A stretch of 64,000 nucleotides of DNA from Roseobacter denitrificans OCh 114 (GTDB taxonomy: Bacteria; Pseudomonadota; Alphaproteobacteria; Rhodobacterales; Rhodobacteraceae), in the NCBI RefSeq assembly GCF_000014045.1, contig NC_008209.1:3247001-3311000 (forward strand), in the 5' to 3' direction. The translations under genes and the position numbers were made by a program. This document shows positions 53,510-62,289 of the stretch, piece after piece; position 1 is the stretch's first letter; every line of letters begins with the position of its first letter. The notes under the pieces were generated by a model. It saw only the letters and a list, made by a program, of their open reading frames with translations, was not told the DNA's origin and searched no databases.

Positions 53510-54904
53510 CTAAAATATCTTGCCGGGGTTCATGATGCCCTTGGGGTCGAGCGCGCGCTTGATGTCGGACATGAAATCCGTGGCCTCCCCCAGTTCCTTG
53601 ACGAGATAGGGCATCTTACCCTGTCCGATCCCATGCTCGCCCGTACAGGTGCCATCCATCGAAATCGCCAGCTCATTCAACCACGACACAAAACGCGCGG
53701 CGCGTTCGATTTCATCCGGGTCGGACATATCGACCAATGGTGTCGCGTGAAAATTCCCGTCGCCCACATGGCCGACGATGGGTACGATCAGACCGAGTTC
53801 CGACGCGCGCACCTGCGATGCCCGCACACATTCCGCCAGTTTGGAGATCGGCACGCAGACATCCGTGGCCACACCATGCGTCCCCGGACGATACTGCAAC
53901 ATGGCCCAATAGGCTTCGTGCCGGGCCTTCCATAGCTTGTTGCGCTCCTCGGTTGTCTCGGTCGCCTTATATCCGTTGCCACCATGCTCTTCTGACAGGG
54001 CCGCAAAAATCTCCGATTGTTCGGCGACGCTCGCCTCAGTGCCGTGGAATTCCAGCAGCAAAAGGGGCGTTTCCGGCAGGCCAAGGCGCGCGTAAGGGTT
54101 GATGGCCTTGACCATCACCTCGTCGAGCAATTCGATCCGTGCAACCGGCAGCCCATACTGGATGACCGCCATGACCGTCTGGCAAGCGGCGTCCACCGTA
54201 GGAAAGGAACAATGCGCCGACCTGATCGCTTCGGGGATACCCTGCAACCGCAGCGTGATTTCGGTAATGATGCAAAGCGTCCCTTCGGAGCCGACCAGCA
54301 GCCGCGTCAGATCATAGCCCGCCGAAGATTTGCGCGCCCGTGTCCCGGTCTTGATAATGCGGCCATCCGGCATGACCGCTTCAAGCGACAACACGTTGTC
54401 CTTCATCGTGCCATAACGCACCGCATTGGTGCCCGAGGCATTGGTCGCAGCCATCCCGCCCAGTGAGGCATTCGCCCCTGGATCAATCGGAAAGAACAGC
54501 CCCCTGTCGCGCAGATACGTGTTGAGGTCTTCCCGCGTGACACCGGGTTGTACGCGACAATCCAGATCGCCCGCGTTGACCGCCAGAACCTTGTCCATCT
54601 GGCTGACGTCAATCGAAATGCCACCGGCTGGCGCATTCAGGTGCCCCTCAAGCGAAGTGCCGGTGCCATAGGCAATAACGGGCACCTCATGCGCGCTGCA
54701 AATCGTGACAATATCGGCAACTTCGGCCGTGGAGTGGGCAAAGACCACGCCATCGGGCGGCTGGTTTTCGATCCATGTGGTGGTGTGGCCGTGTTGCTCG
54801 CGAATGGAGGTCCCGGTTTGGACCCGATCCCCGAATTTCTGCTTCAGCACCGCCAGAGCCGTCTCGATCCCCTGTTCGTTGCGGGGCAGTTTTACGTGTT
54901 GCAT
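53510..54904 (-). CDS. FAD-linked 2-hydroxyacid oxidase (D-lactate dehydrogenase / GlcD type)
   Basis: 464 residues. PCMH-type FAD domain with PVIAYGTGTSLEGHLNAPAGG, FFPIDPGANASLGGMAATNA and GYDLTRLLVGSEGTLCIITE. The C-terminal FAD-oxidase domain has GHVGDGNFHATPLV and DGTCTGEHGIGQGKMPYL with metal-binding His residues. It oxidises D-lactate or glycolate, giving electrons to the respiratory chain. The next gene, ggt, ends 30 bases upstream of its start, and a 2-hydroxyacid dehydrogenase lies beyond, so the three may be co-transcribed. Confidence 0.88.
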   Translation of the reverse strand: MQHVKLPRNEQGIETALAVLKQKFGDRVQTGTSIREQHGHTTTWIENQPPDGVVFAHSTAEVADIVTICSAHEVPVIAYGTGTSLEGHLNAPAGGISIDVSQMDKVLAVNAGDLDCRVQPGVTREDLNTYLRDRGLFFPIDPGANASLGGMAATNASGTNAVRYGTMKDNVLSLEAVMPDGRIIKTGTRARKSSAGYDLTRLLVGSEGTLCIITEITLRLQGIPEAIRSAHCSFPTVDAACQTVMAVIQYGLPVARIELLDEVMVKAINPYARLGLPETPLLLLEFHGTEASVAEQSEIFAALSEEHGGNGYKATETTEERNKLWKARHEAYWAMLQYRPGTHGVATDVCVPISKLAECVRASQVRASELGLIVPIVGHVGDGNFHATPLVDMSDPDEIERAARFVSWLNELAISMDGTCTGEHGIGQGKMPYLVKELGEATDFMSDIKRALDPKGIMNPGKIF

Positions 54905-54934
54905 ATCAGCTTGCCTCTTTTGTCAGCCGCTGTT

Positions 54935-56713
54935 TCATTGTCCCAACGCGATCCCCTCGCGGCGCGGATCCGCCCCGCCCAGCAAAGAGGGCCCGATGGA
55001 AATAGCATGCAGACCCGAGGTCAGCGCGCGCGTGCCGACCTCAAACCCCAGAGCCGTGAGCGGGTCGCTCAACCTTTCGGCCGCGGTTCCTTCTTCAAGA
55101 TCATAGGTCCCGAAACGGTTCACGGCATGCGGCACAGAGACCGCTTGCTGCACATCCATGCCCCAATCGAGATGGGCGATGATGCTTTGTGCGACATAGC
55201 CGATGATCCGGCTGCCCCCCGGACTGCCGATGGCGAGAACCGGTGCGCCGTCCTGCATGACGATGGTCGGGGCCATGGAAGATCTGGGCCGTTTGCCCGG
55301 TTCCACGCGATTGGCAATGGGCACGCCGTCCACATGGCTGCGAAAGGAGAAATCCGTGAGTTCATTGTTCAACAGAAATCCGCGCACCATCAGCCTGCTG
55401 CCGAATGCATTTTCAATTGTCGTGGTCATGGAGGCGACATTGCCCTGCGTGTCCACGATCACGAAATGCGATGTGGAAGGCAGTTCGAGCGAGGCGTCAT
55501 CCGCCCAATTCAGCGCATGGTCAAATTCGGGGTTGCCGGGGGCGACATCGCGCAGCGCCATATCACCGTCCAGAAGGGCGGCGCGCGATGCGAGATATTC
55601 AGGCGCAACAAGGCCCGCAACCGGAACAGGGACATAATCGCTGTCGGCCATGTAGCGACCGCGATCTGCAAAGGCGAGGCGCGAGGCGTCCCCAATCAAC
55701 CGCCTCACCGTCGCATCATTGGGGCCCGCGCTGAGGTCATAGGGTTGCAGCATGCCCAGAATTTGCCCGACCGTCAGCGCCCCGGACGAGGGCGGCCCCA
55801 TCCCGCAGACGTCATGCGCGCGGTATTCGACACATACCGGCGCTCGTTCCTTGACGGCATAGATGCTGAGATCAAGCGTGGATAACACACCCGGGTTGCC
55901 CGGCGCGTTCTGGACCGTTTGCACGATATCCGCCGCGATGCTGCCGGTGTAAAATGCCGCCGCCCCGCCGGTGGCCATTTCGCGCAGGGTATCTGCGTAA
56001 TCGGGGTTGATGAGCGTGTCGCCCACGGCAATCGGTGCACCGCCGGGCAGGAAATAGCTGGCCGTCGTTTCAAAGCGCGCCAGCCGTTCCTGATCAGCAG
56101 CGACCAGCCCGGCAAGGCGCGGCGAAACCGGAAACCCCTGTTCGGCCAGATCAATCGCCGGGGCCAGAAGGTCCGCCCATAGCAGCGAACCCCAGCGTTC
56201 ATGCGCTTCCTGCATCAACGCAGGCGTGCCCGGCGTCCCAACAGACAAGCCGCCCACAACGGCATCGAAAAAGCCCAGAGGTTCCCCGTCTTCATCCTGA
56301 AAAAGCCGTGGCGTGGCGGCCAGTGGCGCCGTTTCGCGGCCATCCAAGGTGGTCAGGCTGCCAGACGCCGCGTCGTAATAGACCAGAAACGCCCCGCCCC
56401 CCAACCCCGAGGATTGAGGTTCAACCAGCCCCAGCATCGCCTGAACGGCAACCAGCGCATCCGCAGCCGTGCCACCGCGCGCCAGAACATCGGCACCTGC
56501 CTGCACCGCCCATGGATTGGCCGCGGCCACCATCCAGTTCGATGCCTCTACCGGACGGCGGTCGGCCTTGGCTGCAAATGACGCCGCGATTTCAGGGGAC
56601 ATGGCAGCAAACGTGCCCTGCGTCGCGGCCTCGGGTGCCACCGCATCCGCCGCCTGCTGCGCCGACACGCTGGTGGCACATCCCAAGGCGAGTGCAAAAA
56701 TAACTGGTTTCAT
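54935..56713 (-). CDS. ggt: Gamma-glutamyltransferase
   Basis: 592 residues from ATG 56711-56713 with GGAGGAA upstream. Signal peptide MKPVIFALALGCATSVSAQ. The proenzyme has the autocleavage site: the catalytic Thr lies in ELPSTSHFVIVDTQGN, giving an N-terminal large and a C-terminal small subunit. LVEPQSSGLGGGAFLVYYD, GMGPPSSGALTVGQIL and the IGSPGGSRIIGYV oxyanion region match. It acts in the periplasm on glutathione and gamma-glutamyl compounds. Together with chaC at 4941 it could recycle glutathione. Confidence 0.92.
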   Translation of the reverse strand: MKPVIFALALGCATSVSAQQAADAVAPEAATQGTFAAMSPEIAASFAAKADRRPVEASNWMVAAANPWAVQAGADVLARGGTAADALVAVQAMLGLVEPQSSGLGGGAFLVYYDAASGSLTTLDGRETAPLAATPRLFQDEDGEPLGFFDAVVGGLSVGTPGTPALMQEAHERWGSLLWADLLAPAIDLAEQGFPVSPRLAGLVAADQERLARFETTASYFLPGGAPIAVGDTLINPDYADTLREMATGGAAAFYTGSIAADIVQTVQNAPGNPGVLSTLDLSIYAVKERAPVCVEYRAHDVCGMGPPSSGALTVGQILGMLQPYDLSAGPNDATVRRLIGDASRLAFADRGRYMADSDYVPVPVAGLVAPEYLASRAALLDGDMALRDVAPGNPEFDHALNWADDASLELPSTSHFVIVDTQGNVASMTTTIENAFGSRLMVRGFLLNNELTDFSFRSHVDGVPIANRVEPGKRPRSSMAPTIVMQDGAPVLAIGSPGGSRIIGYVAQSIIAHLDWGMDVQQAVSVPHAVNRFGTYDLEEGTAAERLSDPLTALGFEVGTRALTSGLHAISIGPSLLGGADPRREGIALGQ

Positions 56714-56742
56714 CGCGTTCCTCCCAACGCTGGACATAGCCC

Positions 56743-57729
56743 CTATAGCATAGAAGGCACGACCTGATCAGGGGGGCGATGCCCATCGTCAAAAGTCTTG
56801 ATGTTGATGATGACCTTTTCGCCCATCTCGGCGCGCCCTTCGCGGGTGGCTGATCCCATATGCGGCAACAGAACGACGTTGTTCAGTTTGCGCAAACGCG
56901 GGTTGACCTGAGTTCCACGCTCATAGACATCCAGCCCCGCACCCGCAATCGCATCACTTCGCAGCATCCGCGTCAGCGCGTTTTCGTCGATGACCTCCCC
57001 ACGCGAGGTATTCACGATGACCGCTTCGGGTTTCATCAGTTGCAGACGGCGCGCATTCATCAGATGAAACGTCGAAGGCGTCGCAGGACAGTTCACCGAA
57101 ATCACATCCATCCGCGCAACCATCTGATCAAGGCTGTCCCAATAGGTCGCCTGCAGCTCCGCTTCGACTTCCGGTCTCAGCCGCCGGCGATTGTGGTAGT
57201 GCACCTGCATGCCGAAAGCCACAGCGCGGCGCGCAACCGCCTGCCCGATCCGCCCCATGCCGAGAATGCCCAGTCGCCGCCCCCCGACGCGCCCCCCCAG
57301 ATAGGCATTGGGTGCCCAGCCATCCCATGCACCGCTTTGCATCACAGACAGCCCCTCGGGCACACGACGCAGCACCGCAAGGATCAGGGCCATGGTCATA
57401 TCAGCAGTGTCATCCGCCAGCACCCCTGGCGTGTTGGATACCAGAATGCCGCGCTGCCGGGCGGTCGCCACATCAATATGATCCACCCCCGCGCCATAAT
57501 TCGCAATCAGTTTGAGCCTGTCCCCCGCATTCGCAATCAGCGCAGAATCAATGTCATCGGTCACCGTGGGCACAAGTACATCCGCCGTTTTGATGGCCTC
57601 CACCAGTTCGCTGCGCTCCATCGGCTTGTCATCTTGACGCAACTGCACGTCGAACAGTTCGCACAGGCGCGTTTCGACCTCTTCGGGCAAGCGTCGTGTG
57701 ACGACAACACTCAATTTGGACTTTGACAT
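56743..57729 (-). CDS. D-2-hydroxyacid dehydrogenase (glyoxylate/hydroxypyruvate reductase type)
   Basis: 328 residues from ATG 57727-57729, with GGAG six bases upstream. NAD-binding motif LGILGMGRIGQAVARRAV, then VNTSRGEVIDENAL (catalytic Arg), AGLDVYERG (Glu) and VVLLPHMGSAT (His). Substrate-side ANYGAGVDHIDVATA fits glyoxylate or hydroxypyruvate reductases. It probably reduces glyoxylate to glycolate. Near ggt and the GlcD-like oxidase, which oxidises such 2-hydroxyacids; opposite directions of the same chemistry. Confidence 0.88.
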   Translation of the reverse strand: MSKSKLSVVVTRRLPEEVETRLCELFDVQLRQDDKPMERSELVEAIKTADVLVPTVTDDIDSALIANAGDRLKLIANYGAGVDHIDVATARQRGILVSNTPGVLADDTADMTMALILAVLRRVPEGLSVMQSGAWDGWAPNAYLGGRVGGRRLGILGMGRIGQAVARRAVAFGMQVHYHNRRRLRPEVEAELQATYWDSLDQMVARMDVISVNCPATPSTFHLMNARRLQLMKPEAVIVNTSRGEVIDENALTRMLRSDAIAGAGLDVYERGTQVNPRLRKLNNVVLLPHMGSATREGRAEMGEKVIINIKTFDDGHRPPDQVVPSML

Positions 57730-57824
57730 TTTGATCTCCACGGACTTGGCGCAGGGCCATTTTTTTGTCATGGTGGCGGAACTGACGACGAGGCACAAGA
57801 ACCTGTCGCAAGCAAAAGAGCAAA

Positions 57825-58361
57825 ATGCAGAATACGGGCCGACCCATTATCGAGTATCTGCGTATCAGCTGCCTTGTGCTGCTGTGCGCCTGCGGGAGCG
57901 TGTCCTTTGCGCGCGCAACCGAGAGTGATGTGGCGACAACCGGGCCGGTCACGAATTTGCCGATGCCGCGTTATGTCTCGATGAAAGCGTCAGAGGCGAA
58001 CGTCAGGCGCGGGCCCTCACTGACCCATCGCATCGACTGGGTGTTCAAACGCCGCGACATGCCGCTGCGCATCGTCGCAGAGCACGGCCACTGGCGCCGG
58101 GTGGAGGACCGCGACGGGCAAGGCGGCTGGATCCACTATTCGCTGCTGTCCGGGGTGCGCACCGTCATCGTCGAGGAAACGCTGACCATTCACAGCCGCC
58201 CAAACGCCGAAGCGCCGGTTAACGCGCGGCTGGAAGCGGGTGTGATTGCGCGGCTGGGAAAATGCAACCCGGACTGGTGCCAGTTGCGTTCAGGCGGATT
58301 TCGCGGATGGAGCCCCAAGACATCGCTTTGGGGTGTTCGCCCTGACGAGCTGCGCGATTGA
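57825..58361 (+). CDS. Secreted SH3-domain protein
   Basis: 178 residues. An N-terminal signal sequence (YLRISCLVLLCACGSVSFA) includes a Cys that could make it a lipoprotein, though the context is not a perfect lipobox. Two bacterial SH3 repeats follow: ASEANVRRGPSLTHRIDWVF and ETLTIHSRPNAEAPVNARLE with GGWIHYSLL and RGWSPKTSLWG. SH3 proteins of this type bind cell-wall peptides or act as envelope adaptors; the partner is unknown. Confidence 0.85.
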   Translation: MQNTGRPIIEYLRISCLVLLCACGSVSFARATESDVATTGPVTNLPMPRYVSMKASEANVRRGPSLTHRIDWVFKRRDMPLRIVAEHGHWRRVEDRDGQGGWIHYSLLSGVRTVIVEETLTIHSRPNAEAPVNARLEAGVIARLGKCNPDWCQLRSGGFRGWSPKTSLWGVRPDELRD

Positions 58362-58533
58362 TGCGTCATCCGCAAAACCTGAAGCACCCAATGCTGTGTG
58401 AAACCGTGGATGCCGACGCATCAGGTGAAAAGCGATTTTGTGGTACTCCCTCAGGTCCTTTGGGTCAGACATGGCCTTGCAGCCCGCGACGTGACACGGC
58501 ATCGTTTCGTGCAAGCTGACCGAGGGACTGAAA

Positions 58534-59526
58534 ATGCGCGCCATCACATATAACCGCTACGGACCCGCCGATGAGGTCCTTGCCTTGAGTGACCTGCCCA
58601 GGCAGCCGCCGGGACCCGGCGAAGTACAGGTTGAACTGGCCTATTCAGCCGTGAACCCGTCAGACATCAAGCGGCGGGCCGGTGCGCGCCCGGGTGAGAA
58701 CAAACTGCCCTACGACCAGATTTGTCCGCATAATGACGGGTCAGGCACCATCGTCGCCGTTGGCGAAGGCGTGGACCCTGCCCGCATCGGCGACTCCGTC
58801 TGGATTTGGAACGGACAGTTCAACCGCGCTTTGGGCACAGCTGCCGAGGCCATCACCCTTGATGCACAACAGGCCGTCACCCTGCCCGCCGGGGTCGACC
58901 TGCAAACCGGCGCAAGTCTGGGCATCCCCGGCCTCACAGCCGCCCATACCGTGTTTGGCGGCGGCAGCATTCGCGGCCAGTCGCTTTTGATCCACGGCGC
59001 AAACGGCACTGTTGGCCACCTCGCCGTGCAACTGGCGAAATGGGGCGGGGCACGCGTGATTGCAACCGCCAGTCCAGCGGGTTTTGAACGCTGCCGGAAA
59101 GCAGGTGCCGACAGCGTCGTCGATTATAATGCCCCAAGCCTCGCGCAAGACTTGCTGGCCATGAACGACGGGCAGCAATACCACCGGATCATAGATGTCG
59201 AATTCGGAGAAAACATCGAAACCAATGCCGCGATCATAGCGGAAAACGGCACCTTATCGGTCTATGGCTCCGCGAAAAACATGACGCCCGCGATTCCCTT
59301 TGGACCCTTGCTGTTCAAGGCCGTCACAATAGACATCGCATTGATTTACATACTGAAACCTGATGAGCGCGCCGAGGCAACCGCCCATTTGCTGGCCGCG
59401 CTGTCGGCTGGTGCGCTGCGCTGCCCAACCGCAGAAATCTACACATTGGCGCAAACGGCGCGCGCGCATCAGGCAGTCGAAGCGGGCGGACGCGAAGGCG
59501 CGATCCTCATTGACGTCACCCGCTGA
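58534..59526 (+). CDS. NADPH:quinone reductase-like zinc-independent oxidoreductase
   Basis: 330 residues; GAGGGA lies seven bases before the ATG. MDR superfamily with ITYNRYGPADEVLALSDLP at the start, YSAVNPSDIKRRAG, the nucleotide loop HGANGTVGHLAVQLAKWGGA and AGADSVVDYNA. No zinc-ligand set is present, so it belongs to the quinone oxidoreductase/enoyl reductase branch. It probably reduces quinones or reactive enones with NADPH. It is the last gene before the tRNA-Gln and the accessory region. Confidence 0.88.
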   Translation: MRAITYNRYGPADEVLALSDLPRQPPGPGEVQVELAYSAVNPSDIKRRAGARPGENKLPYDQICPHNDGSGTIVAVGEGVDPARIGDSVWIWNGQFNRALGTAAEAITLDAQQAVTLPAGVDLQTGASLGIPGLTAAHTVFGGGSIRGQSLLIHGANGTVGHLAVQLAKWGGARVIATASPAGFERCRKAGADSVVDYNAPSLAQDLLAMNDGQQYHRIIDVEFGENIETNAAIIAENGTLSVYGSAKNMTPAIPFGPLLFKAVTIDIALIYILKPDERAEATAHLLAALSAGALRCPTAEIYTLAQTARAHQAVEAGGREGAILIDVTR

Positions 59527-59587
59527 CACAAAGACGCGGTTTCGGCAGGAATTAACAGATCACATCAATTTTTGTCAAAAACGGGAC

Positions 59588-59616
59588 TTGCACGTCGCCC
59601 TGCATCGTTTTAATTA
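59588..59616 (+). promoter_or_regulatory. Possible promoter of tRNA-Gln
   Basis: TTGCAC (59588-59593) and TAATTA (59611-59616), 17 bases apart, lie 10 bases upstream of the tRNA 5' end. Spacing and position are right, but the -10 match is modest. Confidence 0.35.
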
Positions 59617-59626
59617 CCGCTCACGT

Positions 59627-59701
59627 TGGGATGTAGCCAAGTGGTAAGGCAACTGTTTTTGGTACAGTGTACCGTAGGTTCGAATCCTACCATCCCAGCC
59701 A
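59627..59701 (+). tRNA. tRNA-Gln(TTG)
   Basis: The acceptor stem TGGGATG / CATCCCA closes perfectly. The D arm is TAGCCAAGTGGTAAGGCA; the anticodon stem ACTGT/ACAGT holds loop TTTTGGT with anticodon TTG (glutamine); the T arm is GTAGGTTCGAATCCTAC. The discriminator base is G and the CCA end is encoded (59699-59701). The tRNA borders the accessory region that starts right after it. Confidence 0.95.
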
Positions 59702-59865
59702 ACCACCCCCTTGAATGCAGACGGTGCGTATGTCCATTTGGATAGTGGCGTTATTTCAGTGGGTTGTGGGATCCTGGCATTGGTGCAGACCGTTGTGTGT
59801 CATGGTTCTGTCCGTGAACTGCCCTGTCGTCTGGGATCGGGTTTTTCGCGGTCGCACTGTCCGTT

Positions 59866-60465
59866 TCAGCGATGCGTGAGAGTCGCGATAAGATCGCGCT
59901 GGTCCTGCCAGTCGCCGGGCAGGCCGTGCTGTTTGAACCAGTCAGAGGTAAATCCGGCCGGCTGCGTCCCTGCAAGGACCTGGCCCACCAGATCGGGCGC
60001 GAGGAAGGCAAGGTCGATCATGTGCTGGATGCGGCGGCTCGAAGTGCCCGCATCGCGCGCGATGTCGGACAGCCTATGTCCTGCCTTAACCTGTTGATAC
60101 CATTGGTGGGCTTTGGCGATATTGCGGATCAGGGTCTGGTCCGGATCGACCGGGGTATCCTGCAAGATCAGCCTGGTTTCCACACCGCGTTTGCGCATCA
60201 GGAAGGGGGCGTTCAAGGTGAGGGTCTCTTGGTCGATTGCATGCGCAGCGGCGTTGCAAAGCGTTGCAAGCCGGGTCGGATCCAGCGTGACTGTCAGCGA
60301 CCCGGGCCGCAGGTCGATGCGCGCGACAAGGCGCAGCAGCGCCGTGGCACTGGTCGGGATGTTCGTGAGCGCGGCGCTTTTTGCGGCAATGTCTGCACCC
60401 GAAGCTGACGAAGCAATCGTAGCCGCAAAGCTAGTCGCGCTGGCAGGCGAGACCGCTGATTTCAA
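59866..60465 (-). pseudogene. Serine recombinase, C-terminal fragment only
   Basis: About 199 codons open on the minus strand, beginning with a TTG in no recognisable start context. The sequence has AKAHQWYQQVKAGHRLSDIARD, IQHMIDLAFLAPDLVGQVLAG and FKQHGLPGDWQDQRDLI. These match the C-terminal third of the large serine recombinases that accompany DUF2924 and DUF3489 genes in alphaproteobacteria. The catalytic resolvase domain and zinc-ribbon part are missing; upstream the sequence turns AT-rich and unrelated near 60470. It is almost certainly a truncated remnant. Confidence 0.75.
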
Positions 60466-60636
60466 ATATATGCGCGGGAAAACTATGTTTAGATTAAGTC
60501 AGACTGAAAACTTTCTAGAAGAGCTTTTTTCCGTCAAATTAACGGCGATTTAGAGATCCTACACTGGCGCATAACAACCTTTCAGAGAGAACGAGATTTT
60601 CTGTGGCTTTCAGTTAAAATATATTGTTGCAAGTTT

Positions 60637-61197
60637 TTACCCGACAAACGCACTGTTGTTCTCTTTCATGAAAGACTTAGTTGCGAACCTAGGAAGTCTG
60701 TAAACTATGCGTTCCGGCCTCTTAAGCTCCGGATCATTTTCGCTGAACAGCAATCTTAAAATTGACCTATACACCCCACCCAACCAAAAGGATTGATACG
60801 TTGAGACTATCAAAGCATTTGCGAACGCTCGACCCAACTCGTCTACCGCGTCGTCTGAAAGCGTCTCGATCTCTATTTTGGACTGCCGTTGCATCACAGC
60901 CTCATTATCATTGTCATTGTTGTATCGGAACCCGATTACAGTCCGGATTAGCTTGGTGCCTTGCATCATGAATTCACCGGTGGAAAAGACCGCTTCACGG
61001 ATTTTGGCATCGCGGCGTACGTCAGTAAGCTCCATGAAACGCATCGCATGGCTGTGATAATGTTCGATGTGTTCCGCACGTTGCTTCGCCAGCTTCTCCA
61101 TTCTTTCAGCCGCTCTAGCAATCAAGGGCGTAAAAAAAGACAAGAAAACCAGTGCTATGGGTAACACAATATTTACAAGAAAATCTGCACTAAACAT
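60637..61197 (-). CDS. Membrane-anchored protein of unknown function in AT-rich insert
   Basis: 186 residues. One N-terminal membrane helix (FLVNIVLPIALVFLSFFTPLI) is followed by an amphipathic, charged stretch (RAAERMEKLAKQRAEHIEHY) and a soluble domain containing FSTGEFMMQGTKLIRTVIGF and DDAVDELGRAFANALIVSTY. No known family recognised. Codon choice and base composition are much more AT-rich than the flanks, pointing to horizontal origin. Its ATG overlaps the tail of a broken upstream frame (61190-61438), so the two may once have been a coupled pair. It replaces the middle of a decayed recombinase module. Confidence 0.65.
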   Translation of the reverse strand: MFSADFLVNIVLPIALVFLSFFTPLIARAAERMEKLAKQRAEHIEHYHSHAMRFMELTDVRRDAKIREAVFSTGEFMMQGTKLIRTVIGFRYNNDNDNEAVMQRQSKIEIETLSDDAVDELGRAFANALIVSTYQSFWLGGVYRSILRLLFSENDPELKRPERIVYRLPRFATKSFMKENNSAFVG

Positions 61198-61438
61198 CTA
61201 AATCGCCCTCCCTCGCCTTGATCCGCCGCTCATCTTCAACAATTTTTGCTTTCAACTGTAGCATATGGCGCTCGTGGGTCAAATCCGCGTCCTTTCGATC
61301 ATTGTAAGCAGTGAATACCGCCGACAAAATGGGCGCTATATGAGGAACCACTCTCTATACTACACATAATATCGCGACGGTCCAAATACCGTATAACTCC
61401 ACAAGGTTAACAAACTGTTCGCTTTCTAATTTTGCCAC
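61190..61438 (-). pseudogene. Small ORF interrupted by an in-frame TAG, upstream of the AT-rich membrane gene
   Basis: A minus-strand frame from GTG 61436-61438 runs 27 codons (AKLESEQFVNLVELYGIWT, then a hydrophobic stretch) to a TAG at 61355-61357. It then continues in the same frame for 54 more codons (PHIAPILSAVFTAYNDRKDA, then a charged helix ending EGDLDV) to TAG at 61190, overlapping the next gene's ATG. Read through, it would be a roughly 82-residue protein with an N-terminal hydrophobic segment and a charged tail. It may be a pseudogene, or two short peptides. Confidence 0.35.
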
Positions 61439-61576
61439 TCAAAACCCCTCATCGTTAAATTAAGCAAATGAATTCATGTCACTACTGAATAAGTATCAAT
61501 CAAAATTGCGGCAGAACACCGAGAATTCATTTTATTGTGACAACATAAATCGAAGTGGCAAAAGCACTTAGTCTCT

Positions 61577-61819
61577 TTAACGTAGACGAGCTCTACAATA
61601 CACGCAATGACCTTCCTGCCGGTCGCAAGTGGAATACGAAGCCCCGTTCAAAGCCCGCCGCGCCGCAGCAGGCAAGCCTCCCCGCGGCTTGCATTGCGCT
61701 TCATAAGAGATGGCCTTCTGCATAAACGGCACGGACAGATACGGCGGCGGATGCGATCCAAAGACCGCCTCCCACTGCGCGCATGCCGCGGGACGCTCGG
61801 GGTTCGGATCACGCCCCAA
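61577..61819 (-). pseudogene. DUF2924 protein, N-terminal fragment
   Basis: An 80-codon minus-strand frame starts with TTG overlapping the end of the DUF3489 gene. AQWEAVFGSHPPPYLSVPFM and AISYEAQCKPRGGLPAAARRAL are the recognisable first part of DUF2924 proteins. After about residue 60 the sequence no longer matches and a stop follows, where the AT-rich insert begins. DUF2924 genes normally sit between a DUF3489 gene and a serine recombinase gene, exactly the order seen here in broken form. Confidence 0.65.
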
Positions 61820-62126
61820 CGGTTGGCGCCTCGGATGCAGGCGTTTGCGCGGGCGCGGTGGCCTTCATATGTTCAGACGGTTTTGCAGGAGCCACCTCAG
61901 GTGCAGGTACCGACACGATCCGATACTTGGTCCCACCCCCCGATGCAGGGACGTCCGCAGCGACCTCATACCCCGCTTTACGCAGCCTGCTCAAAGCCGC
62001 CCGTGTCGTATGCTGCTGCCAGCCAAGCTTTGCGCTCAGCGCCTTGATATCACGCCCCGCCTTCGTCCCCAGCAACCTGATCAACTGGTCTTTCTTGGTG
62101 GCGCGCTTCTTCAGTGATTTACTCAT
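61809..62126 (-). CDS. DUF3489 domain protein
   Basis: 105 residues from ATG 62124-62126, six bases after GAGGAG (an ATG two codons earlier is too close to that site). KKRATKKDQLIRLLGTKAG then IKALSAKLGWQQHTTRAALS and TKYRIVSV are a compact winged-helix DUF3489 domain with a Pro/Ala-rich tail. Members are almost always found as the first gene of a DUF3489-DUF2924-recombinase module in alphaproteobacteria. Likely DNA-binding; the exact role is unknown. The IS1182-like element lies about 160 bases upstream. Confidence 0.75.
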   Translation of the reverse strand: MSKSLKKRATKKDQLIRLLGTKAGRDIKALSAKLGWQQHTTRAALSRLRKAGYEVAADVPASGGGTKYRIVSVPAPEVAPAKPSEHMKATAPAQTPASEAPTVGA

Positions 62127-62289
62127 ACCCATCTCCTCAGAGGATCAGCGGGACCACCCCGCCGCTACCGAGCAGAGCCCGGGAATCCCAGGCAAACCAC
62201 GCGAACACGCGTCGCGCGCACCGACACTACCGCTCCGCCAGCCCCCAAAGTCCAGCCCGTTAGAGAGAAAAACCGGTACAAGGGGCGTG

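Noticed and set aside
54548..55885. Long plus-strand open frame (445 codons) opposite the GlcD-like and ggt genes
   Set aside because: It spans two genes on the other strand and their gap; composition-driven antisense frame.
58290..58547. Minus-strand frame of 85 codons between the SH3 and quinone reductase genes
   Set aside because: Half of it overlaps the SH3 gene, no family match and no clear ribosome site; it is probably the shared noncoding region with a chance frame.
59702..59865. Search for a repeat of the tRNA-Gln 3' end as an attachment site
   Set aside because: I saw no second copy of the T-arm/acceptor sequence in the window, so no att pair can be claimed.
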